64,000 nt of DNA from Brasenia schreberi (taxonomy: Eukaryota > Streptophyta > Magnoliopsida > Nymphaeales > Cabombaceae): contig JAYKKT010000087.1 in assembly GCA_036023115.1 (NCBI GenBank), positions 10,200,501-10,264,500 of the forward strand, read 5' to 3'. This document shows positions 1-9,858 of this stretch, in pieces. A program made the position numbers and the translations under genes. The notes below the pieces were generated by a model. That model did not search any database. It was not told the origin of the DNA and saw only the letters and a list, made by a program, of their open reading frames with translations. The first letter of the stretch is position 1; each line of letters begins with the position of its first letter.

Positions 1-434
1 TTCCTGAGCCGTCCGTCGCTCTGCTCGGACACCCTCATTTGCTGCCTCATGAGCTCCGCGGTAGTGAACGGCCTCCTGTGCTTTACCGGTGACAGCACTC
101 CTCCGCCTCCACCCGTCCTCTTGGTCGTCTGCCTCCTCGTCTTCAAGCCCAGCGTCCTCTTGATCCTGCTCGTCGGCACCATCACCGTCCTCCCTCCCTC
201 CCCTCCCTCCGGCACCCCGATGTACGACAATGGCGTCCTCCCTCCAAACCCCGGCGCCGCTCGGCACGCCGTAAAGAATATCTCGTACGCCGTCTCCCGA
301 AGATCATAGTCGTCGATATCCACCTTGCCGAACGGCCATTCAAGATCGGGCGACGCCATCTCCATCCAACCGCCGGAGGGGGTCACGGCCATGGTAGGAC
401 TCAAGGGGGAGCCGTCAGTCGTCACGACGCCCAT
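1..434 (-). CDS. DUF810/MUN-domain protein, N-terminal exon (partial)
   Basis: The minus-strand reading frame from the ATG at 434 is open to the left window edge, about 144 codons. An in-frame TAG lies three codons upstream of the ATG, so this start is secure. The protein shows the N-terminal signature of plant DUF810 proteins (Munc13-like MUN/MHD superfamily, to which PATROL1 belongs): a short Ser/Pro leader, then LEWPFGK, then RETAYEIFFTACR, GFGGR, a Gly-rich insert, SRIKRTLGLK, and RPFTTAELMRQQMRVSEQSD. The family members best matching this leader are the roughly 1000-residue Arabidopsis proteins At1g04470/At2g33420, from memory. PATROL1 itself acts in delivering proton ATPase to the plasma membrane; a trafficking role here is inference. 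The catalytically silent MUN region lies outside the window. Confidence 0.85.
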   Translation of the reverse strand, partial: MGVVTTDGSPLSPTMAVTPSGGWMEMASPDLEWPFGKVDIDDYDLRETAYEIFFTACRAAPGFGGRTPLSYIGVPEGGEGGRTVMVPTSRIKRTLGLKTRRQTTKRTGGGGGVLSPVKHRRPFTTAELMRQQMRVSEQSDGRLR

Positions 435-1185
435 CGTTGCCTAGAGGGTGAGGGGCATTGAAGAAGGGTGACCGCCGATCTGAGGGGATCGAGGTTTGAG
501 AAGAGAAAAAAGGAGGGCGGAGAGAGTGGTCTCGCTTGTGGTGGTGAGAGGCGGTTTCGTGGTGAGCTGGAATTGGAGGAAGAGTGGAATCGGGCTTTTT
601 TTTCTAAGATGAGGAGTCTACAAAGCACGCGGTTAACAGGAAGCCAACCAGAGAAGAGGAGGAGGAGGAGGAAAAAAATTGGCTCTGTGAAGAGTTCGCC
701 ACGTTTCCTATGCCCTCCGCGTTGCATGGTAAGAAGCGAAAAAGAGGTTCCAACGTCATCCTCCGTATCAACGCCGAGAGCACATATATATATATATAAA
801 TCCAATCATCATTTTGCGGAAAAATCTGTTTCGAGATCGTGTTACTTAGTGTTCGTGTCATCAATGATCAAACTTGGACGCGATCTTTTTTCCCTTAAGT
901 TATTGTGCGTGCACACAAAAGCATGAAACAGAAAAGTGGTAAATGAGCACGCTCAACTCTACTTAAATATATACAATGTTTTATTGACATGTTCAATATT
1001 GAGGATTTGAATTAAACAAAGTAAAATAATATCATATTTAATGTTTTTATTTATAATATCAACAATTCATCTCAAAGATGGAATAATTTGAAATGATAAA
1101 GTGGATTTAAGGATCAAAGGATTGTAAATGAACTATTCTCTTTCTCTCTCTATAAGGTCGCCAATTCGGTGCTTGGCCATAACAA
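435..1185. other. Intergenic, upstream of the DUF810 gene
   Basis: No supported gene. The first 350 bases are purine-rich on the plus strand with A/G runs (around 650-680) and a short (TA)n at 783-797, fitting promoter and 5'UTR of the minus-strand gene. The rest is AT-rich with no clear open frame or repeat. Confidence 0.5.
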
Positions 1186-2330
1186 CTTACTAATACAACA
1201 ACTAAAGCTTTTTCATACTAGATGGAGTTAGTTATATGAATTCTTTGTTTTCATAGAGTTGGATCATGTGTGATGCTATCATTGAACTCAATATAAGTTA
1301 AATTATTTTTTATTTTTTTCTCAATACTTTTATAGTCTTCTTCTTTATCTTTTAACATTTTCACATTGGAGTTTTCTTTGGTCGTATTTCTATGTATCCA
1401 AATAATATGAAATGATTTTCTCTCATTTTTTCATCTATTGGTATCACTCCCAATTTATTATGTAATAATCTCATTACATATCTAGTCTTTTCTTGTGTGA
1501 CCACTCATCCAACTCAACATCTTTATTTGTGCCATGAATATTTTTTATACATGTTGATAATTAACTATCCAACACATAGAATCGTAAAGTATAGTGGGTC
1601 GAATTGATCTATAATATTTACCTTTCAATTTTAATGATATCTTCTTGTCACATAAAATACATGATACCTCAATCTATTTTAACCAGCCTATGGTAATTCT
1701 ATGTGTAACATCTTTATCATGTAATTTGTAACTTTTTATGTATTCAACACATAATTTCTTAGTATCTTCTTGCCACATAAAATGCATGATACCTCTCAAA
1801 TTTTAGCTTTTGTTTAACTAACAACCCTTTTCACTTCTTTCTTTGCTTTCTTATAAGCCTCTAAAGTTTCACTAGTCTTCTTAGCATAATGTAATTTGTA
1901 ACATGCTCTCTTTGCCCTTGATTTTATCTTCCACCACTTCACTCTACCACAAAGCTTTTTCTTGTTTGTACCGGTACACTTCCCTTAGATTCACAGAAAA
2001 CATCTTTCACTATTTTTATAATATGTATAGTCATATTGTTTCACATATCACAAGGTATACCAACATAATTCTAAGCATCTCCTTAGAGGACTTTATGTTT
2101 AAATATACCTTCTTTCTCGTTTTTGAGGTTCCACCGTTTACTCCAAATAGCTCGATGCACCCTTTTCTTCTTTGTCCACTTTTTTAATAGTAAATCCATA
2201 ACTAAAAGTCGATGTTAGGTGGTTAAGCTTTCTTCAGAAATTACCTTACAATCTTTACAATATAATCAATATTTTTTTCAACAAGACAAATATTCAATTT
2301 TAGTTTGTGATAAGCTGCTCTTATAAGTAA
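1186..2330 (-). mobile_element. RTE-type LINE, rearranged and decayed
   Basis: Read on the minus strand this is an RTE-clade non-LTR retrotransposon. The 3' tail (1186-1260) matches the family core: an agnattc-atgta motif, a decayed 'tagtatgg-aaaaggctta' equivalent, then (TTG)n. Around 1330-1480 the frame encodes the conserved C-terminal block after the reverse transcriptase (HNEVI-x-LG-x-APIEDKM, then ENVK-x-x-R-x-RP). Around 1790-2190 it jumps to the linker between endonuclease and reverse transcriptase, so the polymerase core is missing. Many stops are present. A 'cacataaaatacatgatacct' motif occurs twice (about 1650 and 1775), a sign of internal duplication. Confidence 0.7.
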
Positions 2331-2469
2331 TTAAATGTTCATCTCTTTTTTTGGAACTTACAAAAACATACTATCGATAAAAGAAGCCCTCCAAGAAGCA
2401 GATACAAGAGGTGTAAAAGTCATAACCTTGGGACTTCACAACCAGGTAAATTGTTACTATCTTTGCCTG

Positions 2470-2600
2470 TATTCGCAAATGATTGATGTACAAGAAGCCA
2501 TGGCTCTCCTACCTATCAACTCAATAGAACCTTCAAGTTGAAGGTCAAGAGTTCGATTCTGGGGGCTTGTATATCTGTGGTAGGCTCAGCCTAACACCTG
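2470..2600 (+). mobile_element. tRNA-derived SINE fragment in the CER3 pseudogene intron
   Basis: The stretch 'caagttgaaggtcaagag' followed by 'ttcgattctgg' is a Pol III box-B-like motif. It aligns with the SINE copies at 9119 (+) and 52495 (-), which share 'caagttgaaggtcatgagtt'. The tail region is not recognisable, so this is a partial or old copy. Confidence 0.5.
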
Positions 2601-3107
2601 CTTTCGAGAAAATCATGTATAATCGGTACGTTTTTGTGCTGTTATATCTCTTTTATATAGGATATTTACTTCCTTTTCTTTATGTTGTATTTTAAGAGAT
2701 ACGTGATACAGTGTTGATTTTGTATGTGGTACTAGAGCGAGGAGCTGAACGAAAATGGCAAGATTTATTATATGGAGAAGATGAAGGTCAAGGTGGTCGA
2801 TGGTAGCTCTTTGGCAGATGCGGTGGTGATGAATAACATCCCCCAAGGAGCGAAGGAGGTTGTGTGGAAGGCTCACTAAAACCGGTTATGCTGTTGTCCA
2901 TGCTTTGTGCAAGCTCGGCACCAAGGTGAAGTCCTTATTTGAATACTAAAACCGAATAGATTGTTGATCGAACCTTCTATTTAGAAATCTAGCAGGATCT
3001 GCTTTCTGGTAAACTTGATGACCCCGCTTTTCAGATAGGAAAAATTCATTAAGAATCAATTGAAACTTCTCAACCAGTCAAAATCTTTTAAGAAAGTCTA
3101 CCAAAGC

Positions 3108-3110
<3 letters not shown>

Positions 3111-3164
<54 letters not shown>
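3111..3164. repeat. (CT)n microsatellite
   Basis: Uninterrupted CT dinucleotide tract of about 54 bases between the second and third blocks of the CER3-like pseudogene. Confidence 0.95.
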
Positions 3165-3168
<4 letters not shown>

Positions 3169-3324
3169 ACTGTTATTCTCTAGATGTCCATAAATTCCAA
3201 AAAGTAAAGAAAAGAAATTTCCTTGAGAGTTGGAACATAAGGTCAATGGTAAAAGATACTGATGGCATCATCCGTAGCAATCCTCTTTTTTTCATGAGAC
3301 TGAGGGAGAAATCTCACCATACAA

Positions 3325-3395
3325 CAAACAAACAACAACTAAGCCTTTTCCATACTAAATAGGTCGGTGGCTACATGAATTCTTTTTTTCATAGT
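3325..3395 (-). mobile_element. RTE LINE 3' tail fragment
   Basis: On the minus strand it reads agaattcatgtagcc, then a decayed tagtatggaaaaggctta core, then (TTG)n. This is the shared tail of the RTE family in this window and sits in an intron of the CER3-like pseudogene. Confidence 0.75.
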
Positions 3396-3895
3396 CTGAT
3401 CATATGCTCGAGGGAGAAACCTCGTCATATGTGGAGTTTTAGAGCAGATAATTGCACATATATGACATGTTTCCGATGACGTGAAGGAGCCATTAAACTG
3501 ACATCTCACCTATGTCCTTTTTGGGATGTGGTGCAGGTTCTTACAGCTACAGAAGATGAGCTTCAAGCACTCAAGTCTAAGATCCCATCTCACCTCCATA
3601 GTCATCTTGATCTCGCTAGCTATTATGACTGCAAGGTATATACATTTTATGTTCATGTTCTAACTACAATTAACAGATGATTGAAACACGTTTATGCAAT
3701 TTAATCTTTTATGATTCTAGGTGTGGTTTGTGGGAGAGGAATTGATCATCAAAGAGCAAAGGAAGGCACCCAAGGGGACTCTTTTTGTTCCGTTCTCACA
3801 GTTCCCTCCCTTCACTGTGCGCTCTGACTGAACTTATAAAACAACTCCAGCACTGCTCATCCCTCAGGGGTTCCAGAATGTGCATTCCTGTGAGG

Positions 3896-6030
3896 TGGGT
3901 CATACACATTGAGTTACATACTCCCAGCTCATTTCTACCAAACTATAAAGAAAATATTGAAGTAGCTACAATGAAGCGATGTAGAACATGCAGTCATAAC
4001 TTCGATTCACCTTCTCCGCATCTTCTTGACAAGGTTTTGTTTGAGAAAGATTTTCAAAGAGCCAAGTAGCAGGTGCCACTTACTGCGGGGCAAAACTTCA
4101 TCTTTATTCTGGATGGGCTCTTACTAGGAGCATGCATGTGAAGGCATTCCAACTAGGACACCACATATGTTAGCAAATACTTGTGTGGATCCTGTTACCA
4201 CATGTTGCATCTAATTATACAGATTTATATATAATCATGATTAATTTAACACGATACTAGATTAGATCTTGTCTATATGAGATTCAACTTTCAAAATAGT
4301 AAGAACAGACAAGTGGTGAAAACCAGTGGTTTAGAAATGATGGGTATCAGGTTGGAATCAGGTTTGCACTAAGCTAAAAATATTATGGCCAGCTTACTTT
4401 TGCATTTTTACAGAATGTGTGTGAGAGAGAGAATGCAACTCCATCTCAGATCTTTTTCTTGCACTAGAAGGTTGGGACACACGAGTGCAGTGAGAAGACG
4501 ATGGATTTGAAGAAAGTATGGGATGCCATGATTCGTCATGGTTTCCACCCCTTCTAGGGGCCACTCGCTCTATGCCATGTTTCAACTCGTGTAAACCTTG
4601 GCACTAGTCAGGTCAAATTCTACTTGATATCTAATAACATTTTAGCTCTTTTGCTTTGAATACTCAACTCACCATAGACTTCAATCCTCGTTCAATTCGT
4701 CAAGCTATACACTTGCAAAATTTGCAGGAAGATATAGACGTTGGACATGATGAACATCTGAAAACTCACACTAGCTAACTCAAATTGGTTTCATCTGCAG
4801 ACAAGTCGAGCAGGTTGTTACAATACAAGTTAGGTTTTGTTTGGAAATACTCAAACAGGAAAATGGTGCTCCAGTCATGATTGTGTTTAAGAGGGATGAT
4901 TCCTTATTGGATAACAAAGGTTTTACTTGTAGGATTGTGGTGTTCTAACACCATCATGGAAAAATAGATGTTTAGGAAACCATGAATTGGGAGCTTGATT
5001 CATGCACTTGAGCATAAACCGACAGGAGTTATATTACAAAACCTTGATGCAACTCTTTGGTGCTATGCTTGATCACACAACCACCAATAGAAACATGGAT
5101 TAACGCTGAGAGAAGCCCTGTTTCCTAAAAAATCAGCTAAAGCGTGTATCGTTCATGTCTCATTCGATCACTCAGGCATGATTTGGGAAAGTTATGGTGT
5201 TATATGGAGTTATTGATATATAAAATATAAGTTTTACACTTAGCCGTAAAGTTACTTGTTTGCTGCCTCATCGATAAATAATATTGAGGCAATTCCCCAA
5301 GTTTGCTGAACAGTTTATTGTAAAAAAGTCTGAAGTTAGCACATGTTGAAGGAAAGGCACACCATGGTGACGGCATGATACTTTCCGTCTCTCAAATTTG
5401 ATCCTTACTGCATGAAGTTTGATCGAGCTCTAATAACAATACAATATCAACGTCAATTAAAGAAGGAAAATGCAACATCAAGCAGTGGTATTTTACAAGA
5501 TAAACTGCTAGTTTCTGTTAAATGCAGCTTCCCTATCAGTTCTTGAAGCGGACTCTAGCAAATCTAAATATGTTTAAGACCATTAGACATCTGTGATAAG
5601 ATCAGCCAACCATTGAAAATCGACAGGGTATTATGTCATTGCTGTTATGAATGAAAAGATATTTAAGTCCTCATTTGATTACCGAAAGACTGTCTTTCCG
5701 AAGTGCCAACAAGCAAACTAAGGAGCAACTATTGATTTTGTTACAACAATGAAGAAAGAACATGAGAATTTTCCCTTTTTCTTAGAAGAAAACATGAGTT
5801 AAAATTCATCTCCTGAAATTGAATGAATCCGAAATTACATACTGACATGATTCCAAATTACAGAGAACTGTGAAAGATCAAACTCTAATCCTTTGTAGCA
5901 CCTAACTTTTCAAATTACCAACTTCACAACACATTTTCAATCTCTAATAACACAACAACACGTAACTCCACATCTAGATTCCTAGTGCACTCTAGGTGGA
6001 TAAATTCAGCTTAACCTTTACACAAGGCCC
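3896..6030. other. Intergenic, no gene recognised
   Basis: AT-rich sequence without a supported coding region. The missing C-terminal exons of CER3 (NWLPRRVMSAWR region) were looked for and not seen. A few short open frames have no recognisable domain. The rightmost part holds the degenerate end of the JASON-like gene (6010-6060). Confidence 0.5.
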
Positions 6031-6033
6031 TTT

Positions 6034-6060
6034 AAAGGGAGTTGAATGCCAATTAACTCT
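6034..6060 (-). other. Detached JASON C-terminal motif (RVNWHSTPF)
   Basis: Minus-strand translation gives RVNWHSTPF, the conserved C-terminal motif of JASON-like proteins, about 48 bases past the TAA at 6109-6111 and out of frame with it. It is preceded by a plausible acceptor (ttgcag) giving D-R-R-V-N-W, but no GT donor sits at the matching point. After STPF the family EERL sequence is lost. Confidence 0.6.
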
Positions 6061-6108
6061 CCTGTCCTGCAACGCATGCATTGCATCAACTTAGTTTCCC
6101 TTTTATCA

Positions 6109-7496
6109 TTAGTGATCCTCTCTGTATTCACTCGCTGTATTTGGTATTCCTTTGATCTCATTACTATATTTGGATGAAAAATCATCCACAACCAAAGGTT
6201 TATCCCAGTTTCTACCTGGAGATCCGTATGGTGATCTTTGTGGAGGCTTCCCGCTGACCTGCTCGTTTGTCAATAAACCGAAAATTGAGCGATTGGCACC
6301 ACCATCCTTGTATTTCTTGGGATTTTCTGCTTCTGTAATGCTTGAATAGGCCTCTCCAACAGTTTCAGTGGGGCTTAACCAGTTCGAGAGACTAGCATCT
6401 ACACGCATTTCCTGTTTTGGACCTGAAATGAATTTGATTAGTCCTTCGTTGGATGGAATATTTTCCTTCCTTTCTTTCAATAAAGGTGTGTTCTTTGGAT
6501 CCCTGCTCTTTAGTGCTTTCCACTCCGAAACATTTGCAACCGGGTTTAGCACAGCATGAACATACTGACTTCGATCTCGAGCATGACCGACCCCCATTGT
6601 CGGCCTCAGGTTCGCAGCATCAGCATCTTTCTTGATGGATGGAGGTGAAACACCTGTTGTTTCTGACTCGAAGGAAGAGGATGAATACCATTCGAATAAC
6701 ACTTCACGCCCAGCACCCACGTCATCGTCGTCGTCGTCGTCGTCATCGTCGTCGTCGTCATAGTCATCATCAGTAAGATCATTATCAACGTCATCAACTT
6801 CACCGTCACTGTTTGTGCAATTTTGATACCTGTGAGACGCAGGGAACGAACCAGTGGTGGTAGCACTAGAGTGGTCTTTGGTAGGCGTCAACTTTTGGGA
6901 TTCTGTTTCTGCTAATTCACATTCTGAAACTCCCTTCCTCTCTTTTTCAGGCGAAAACTTCAGCCCGTCTTGAGAAGGAATTTCTGAATAAGTTTTCACT
7001 TGAAGATCAAAGCTGACCTTCTTACGGATTTTAGGTTTCGAACACTCTAGCTTTTCTGTTTTATCTGCCTTCTCTCTGACAAATAAAAGAGCTCTTCATC
7101 AACATGAAATCTCAAAGGAAAATAAGAACGCACTTGTTATCTAAACTAATTAGCGAGTAAAAGGATACAAACTCAATCACAACATCTGAACGTTGATTTA
7201 AAACTGAAATTCCTGGGATTTCCGAGGCAGGAGGTTTGAGGGAATAAGTTGGAACAATCAACGAGCAAGACGATAGCTTAGATTCCTGGCGTTCATAGTT
7301 CTAAAACCAAAATAAGGCAAGAATTAGGCGAAGAACACAATGAAATCAAAGGGGGAACTGGATACCCAGAAAAAAAATCTTGAAAACCATGAGAGAATGA
7401 AAATAGGAAAACCCTTACCGTGTTCCTTGGAAGGACTTTGGGCCGTCGCCCTCGTTTCGTTTTAGCACCACCGAAACAACCAAGAAAACACCCCAT
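6109..7496 (-). CDS. JASON-like protein
   Basis: Related to Arabidopsis JASON, needed for spindle orientation in male meiosis II and associated with organelle positioning; the role here is inferred. Exons on the minus strand: 7419-7496 (MGCFLGCFGGAKTKRGRR, the Cys-rich family start), 7169-7300, and about 7071/7075 to 6109. The exon 3 acceptor is ambiguous among three overlapping AGs; the one leaving AAG as first codon keeps phase. Family motifs in order: RKKVSFDLQVKTYSE, RYQNCTNSDGE, an acidic block with 13 consecutive Asp, DRSQYVHAVLNPV, SLSNWLSP and KGIPNTASEYRED. The frame ends right after YRED, whereas relatives continue with RVNWHSTPFEERL; that motif survives downstream at 6034-6060 in another frame. 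Product about 365 residues. Confidence 0.8.
6721..6760. repeat. GTC/GAC trinucleotide tract coding poly-Asp
   Basis: A (gtc/atc)n run inside exon 3 of the JASON-like gene encodes 13 consecutive Asp residues. It is a likely site of length polymorphism. Confidence 0.9.
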
Positions 7497-8228
7497 TATC
7501 AGGCTGGATTGAAGAGTGTACGTGGATTTTTTTATGGTCTTTTTTATTTCTCAGAAGAGGAAGCGAGGAATGGTGGCCATTGGAGAAAATTGAAGAAGAA
7601 GATGATGAAAAGAGGGAGCGGGGTTGGCTGAGCTGGTAACCCTGTGAATTTTGGAGCCCTAGGTACAATGGAGAGGACAAAACGGTCAGTTACTTAGGGG
7701 GGCAAATGACCGTTGGCACCAGGGATAGCCATTTGAATTGAAAGTTTAGAAATATAGCTGTTGGGGATCAGGCAATGTGGGGGACATAGTTATAAAAAGC
7801 ATAGTCGTTTGAAGGAGCTTGGTTCAGTGAAAGGGACGTCTCTCTCTCTCTAACAATCACATACGCTCACAGCAGACACACACAAGCAGCTCATTATGGC
7901 GGAATAATTTATTGATTTCAAAAGCCAATCTTTTGGAGGAAAGCTTGAACTTATATCATAAGATGCCACTGCAGCAGGTAATGCTCTTTATTTACCTGTG
8001 CTTGAGAGAAGACTGTACAGTGACTTCGCCTATGTAAGGGATCTCACTTGTATGACCGGAAAGGTTAAGTTGCAGTTGGAATCCATACAGTGATTGTAAA
8101 AGTTTATTAGAACCCAAACCATCCTTGTTTCCAGCATCAATCACACTGGATCGCATTCAAATTTCGAAAATAAGAATGCTTATACAAGAACATTGCTAAG
8201 ATTGGTGACCTCCGTGTTGTACTCTCTA
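7497..8228. other. 5' flank of the JASON-like gene
   Basis: Contains the presumed promoter and 5'UTR of the minus-strand JASON-like gene (pyrimidine-rich on its sense strand near 7590-7620). No other coding region is supported. Confidence 0.4.
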
Positions 8229-8263
8229 ATCGGCCCCATCTAATGTATGAAAAGGCTTAGGTA
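8229..8263 (+). mobile_element. RTE LINE 3' tail relic
   Basis: The sequence 'cggccccatctaatgtatg' followed by 'aaaaggctta' matches the family tail core with a few substitutions. No (TTG)n remains. Confidence 0.5.
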
Positions 8264-8483
8264 AAAAGGAGAAAAGACTGCAGTAAAAAAATATGGGTTC
8301 CTTTTAAATAGGATAGAACGAGTTCACTATTCAAGTCCCCTTATATATATATATAACAGCTGATGAGTTCACTTGAACCGTTGAACATATAACGTTAGGC
8401 TTGGTAAATCCACGAACCATGACCCAACAAAATGATGCAATATTTGGTACTTAACAAAATGTTTTTGATTACAGAGAACATGA

Positions 8484-8525
8484 CTTCTGTACAGTAAGTG
8501 GTCAGCTACATGAATTCTCTCCTTG
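8484..8525 (-). mobile_element. RTE LINE 3' tail relic
   Basis: On the minus strand it reads agaattcatgtagctgacc, the family segment just before the conserved tail. Only about 40 bases are recognisable. Confidence 0.45.
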
Positions 8526-8576
8526 GTCATGCCCAATTTCAATTTTTTTTAAAAAAAAAAGCAAAATTGATTTCAT

Positions 8577-8735
8577 TCTTTTTTTCTTTTTGTTACAAGG
8601 AGAGGCTGAAGCTTCATATACACATGCACCCTCCAGAAGTCAAACTCCTCACCAGCTCACCCTCCTGAAGTCAAACTCCCCACCAGCAGCAACAGCCCTA
8701 GAGCGCCCTACCAATGAGCTAACGCTCTCAGTGCT
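8577..8735 (-). mobile_element. tRNA-derived SINE
   Basis: On the minus strand: box-A-like TAGCTCATTGG, box-B-like GGGAGTTTGACTTC, a segment shared with the copy at 60867-60985 (TGCTGGTGGGGAGTT), and the tail CTTGTAACAAAAAGAAAAA. A near-repeat (ctgaagtcaaactc / cagaagtcaaactc) suggests internal duplication. Confidence 0.65.
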
Positions 8736-9118
8736 ACTTATCCTTTTAAGTTTTAACATTCTTGTATTGGTGTTCCATGACATCCATCTCCATAAGTGTA
8801 AGCTACACTAATGGGTAGCAGATTGTTCCTTTTGATATGCAACCCCACTCAGGTCATGTACGGACAGACCCGGTTCACAAGAATACAACATGATATGATA
8901 CATGCACAACCCAGAACACGAAATTGCCACCCAGCAGGTTCCGGTCAAGTTGTGACCTACTCTCGGTCAACATGCCGGGACACTGACAAAGTTCTAATAA
9001 GCCTGAGCTAGGGAAACGACCCATTTGAAAATACCAAGCAAAAAAGGTATATCCTACACATACCCATTTTTTCCGTCCAAAAGCTCCAGTTTTACGTGCC
9101 CCACCAAACACGAAGCAA

Positions 9119-9215
9119 TAGCTCACCTGGCTATGGGGTGACTTACAAGTTGAAGATCATGAGTTCAAACACTGAGCATGCCTCTGGTGGCAGCCTCCCT
9201 TTCTTACTATAACAA
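9119..9215 (+). mobile_element. tRNA-derived SINE
   Basis: Head 'aatagctcacctggctat' (box A), 'gttgaagatcatgagttca' (box B), and tail 'ctataacaaagaaaaa'. It is collinear with the minus-strand copy at 52385-52495. It lies just downstream of the CaaX protein gene. Confidence 0.65.
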
Positions 9216-9858
9216 AGAAAAATCAACAAACTGAAACATAAACCATTGGGTTCCAAGGAAAATCACAAATATGCAAAAACGAGTCTAGCGACGTATTCAT
9301 GACTGTGCTAGCCCATAACTATGTTCTAAACTTATCCATCAGTTCGGAATAAATGCAGAGAACTAAACCACCCGATTGCAACATTCAAGAACTCCAATAA
9401 TTGATTGTTATATGGAACTATAAAAACGGCTTCCCTGGAAGTCAAAATATATGTGATTTCCACAGTAATAGTTACATTCAAGTTCAAATATGAATCCTTT
9501 CTCCTGCTGCAATGTCATTTACCACCAAACCATCATGGCCCAACTTGGGGTATTGCTGCTGATTGATCATATATGCTGCAATGTCATTCAAGTTCAAAGT
9601 GAATCATCCATACGCAGCATATAGAGAAATCTGTTGAAATCACCAATTAAATTAGATTGTGTAACACTGAAATCTTGAAAGAGATTACAGTTTCTGATCT
9701 TCATCCAGTCCAAATGCCGAAAAAACTTGTTAATGAGCAGGTCTCGGATCTTTCCGCTTAGAGGTTAGCATCCTCAAATCCTGCAGTTGTGAGCTTTCTG
9801 CCAGCATTCTTACTTTCAAGCAGAAAACGCGTGATTCGTTGAACTCAGCAATTGAGAT

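Larger units (their letters stand above)
2353..3895 (+). pseudogene. CER3/WAX2-like pseudogene (cuticular wax biosynthesis)
   Basis: Four exon-like blocks match the C-terminal half of CER3/WAX2, which works with CER1 in very-long-chain alkane formation for cuticular wax at the ER. Block 1 (2353-2445) encodes EALQEADTRGVKVITLGL. Block 2 (2736-2925) encodes EELNENGK, then KVKVVDGSSLADAVV, and in another frame LTKTGYAVVHALCKLGTK. Block 3 (3537-3635) has TATEDELQALKSKIP. Block 4 (3721-3895) has KAPKGTLFVPFSQFPP and TTPALLIPQGFQNVHSCE. Introns keep GT-AG ends. Lesions: a one-base frameshift near 2855 leading to TAA, and an in-frame TGA at 3829-3831 where the family has Cys. The N-terminal fatty-acid-hydroxylase-like half is absent; an RTE LINE abuts the 5' side. 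The KAPKGTLF-x-PFSQFPP form favours CER3 over CER1. Confidence 0.8.

Noticed and set aside
4394..4585. 63-codon minus-strand ORF
   Set aside because: No recognisable motif, no splice context and ordinary composition; likely chance.
8577..9215. tRNA gene candidates
   Set aside because: Box A and B motifs are present but no cloverleaf or acceptor stem pairs; poly(A)-type tails show they are SINEs.
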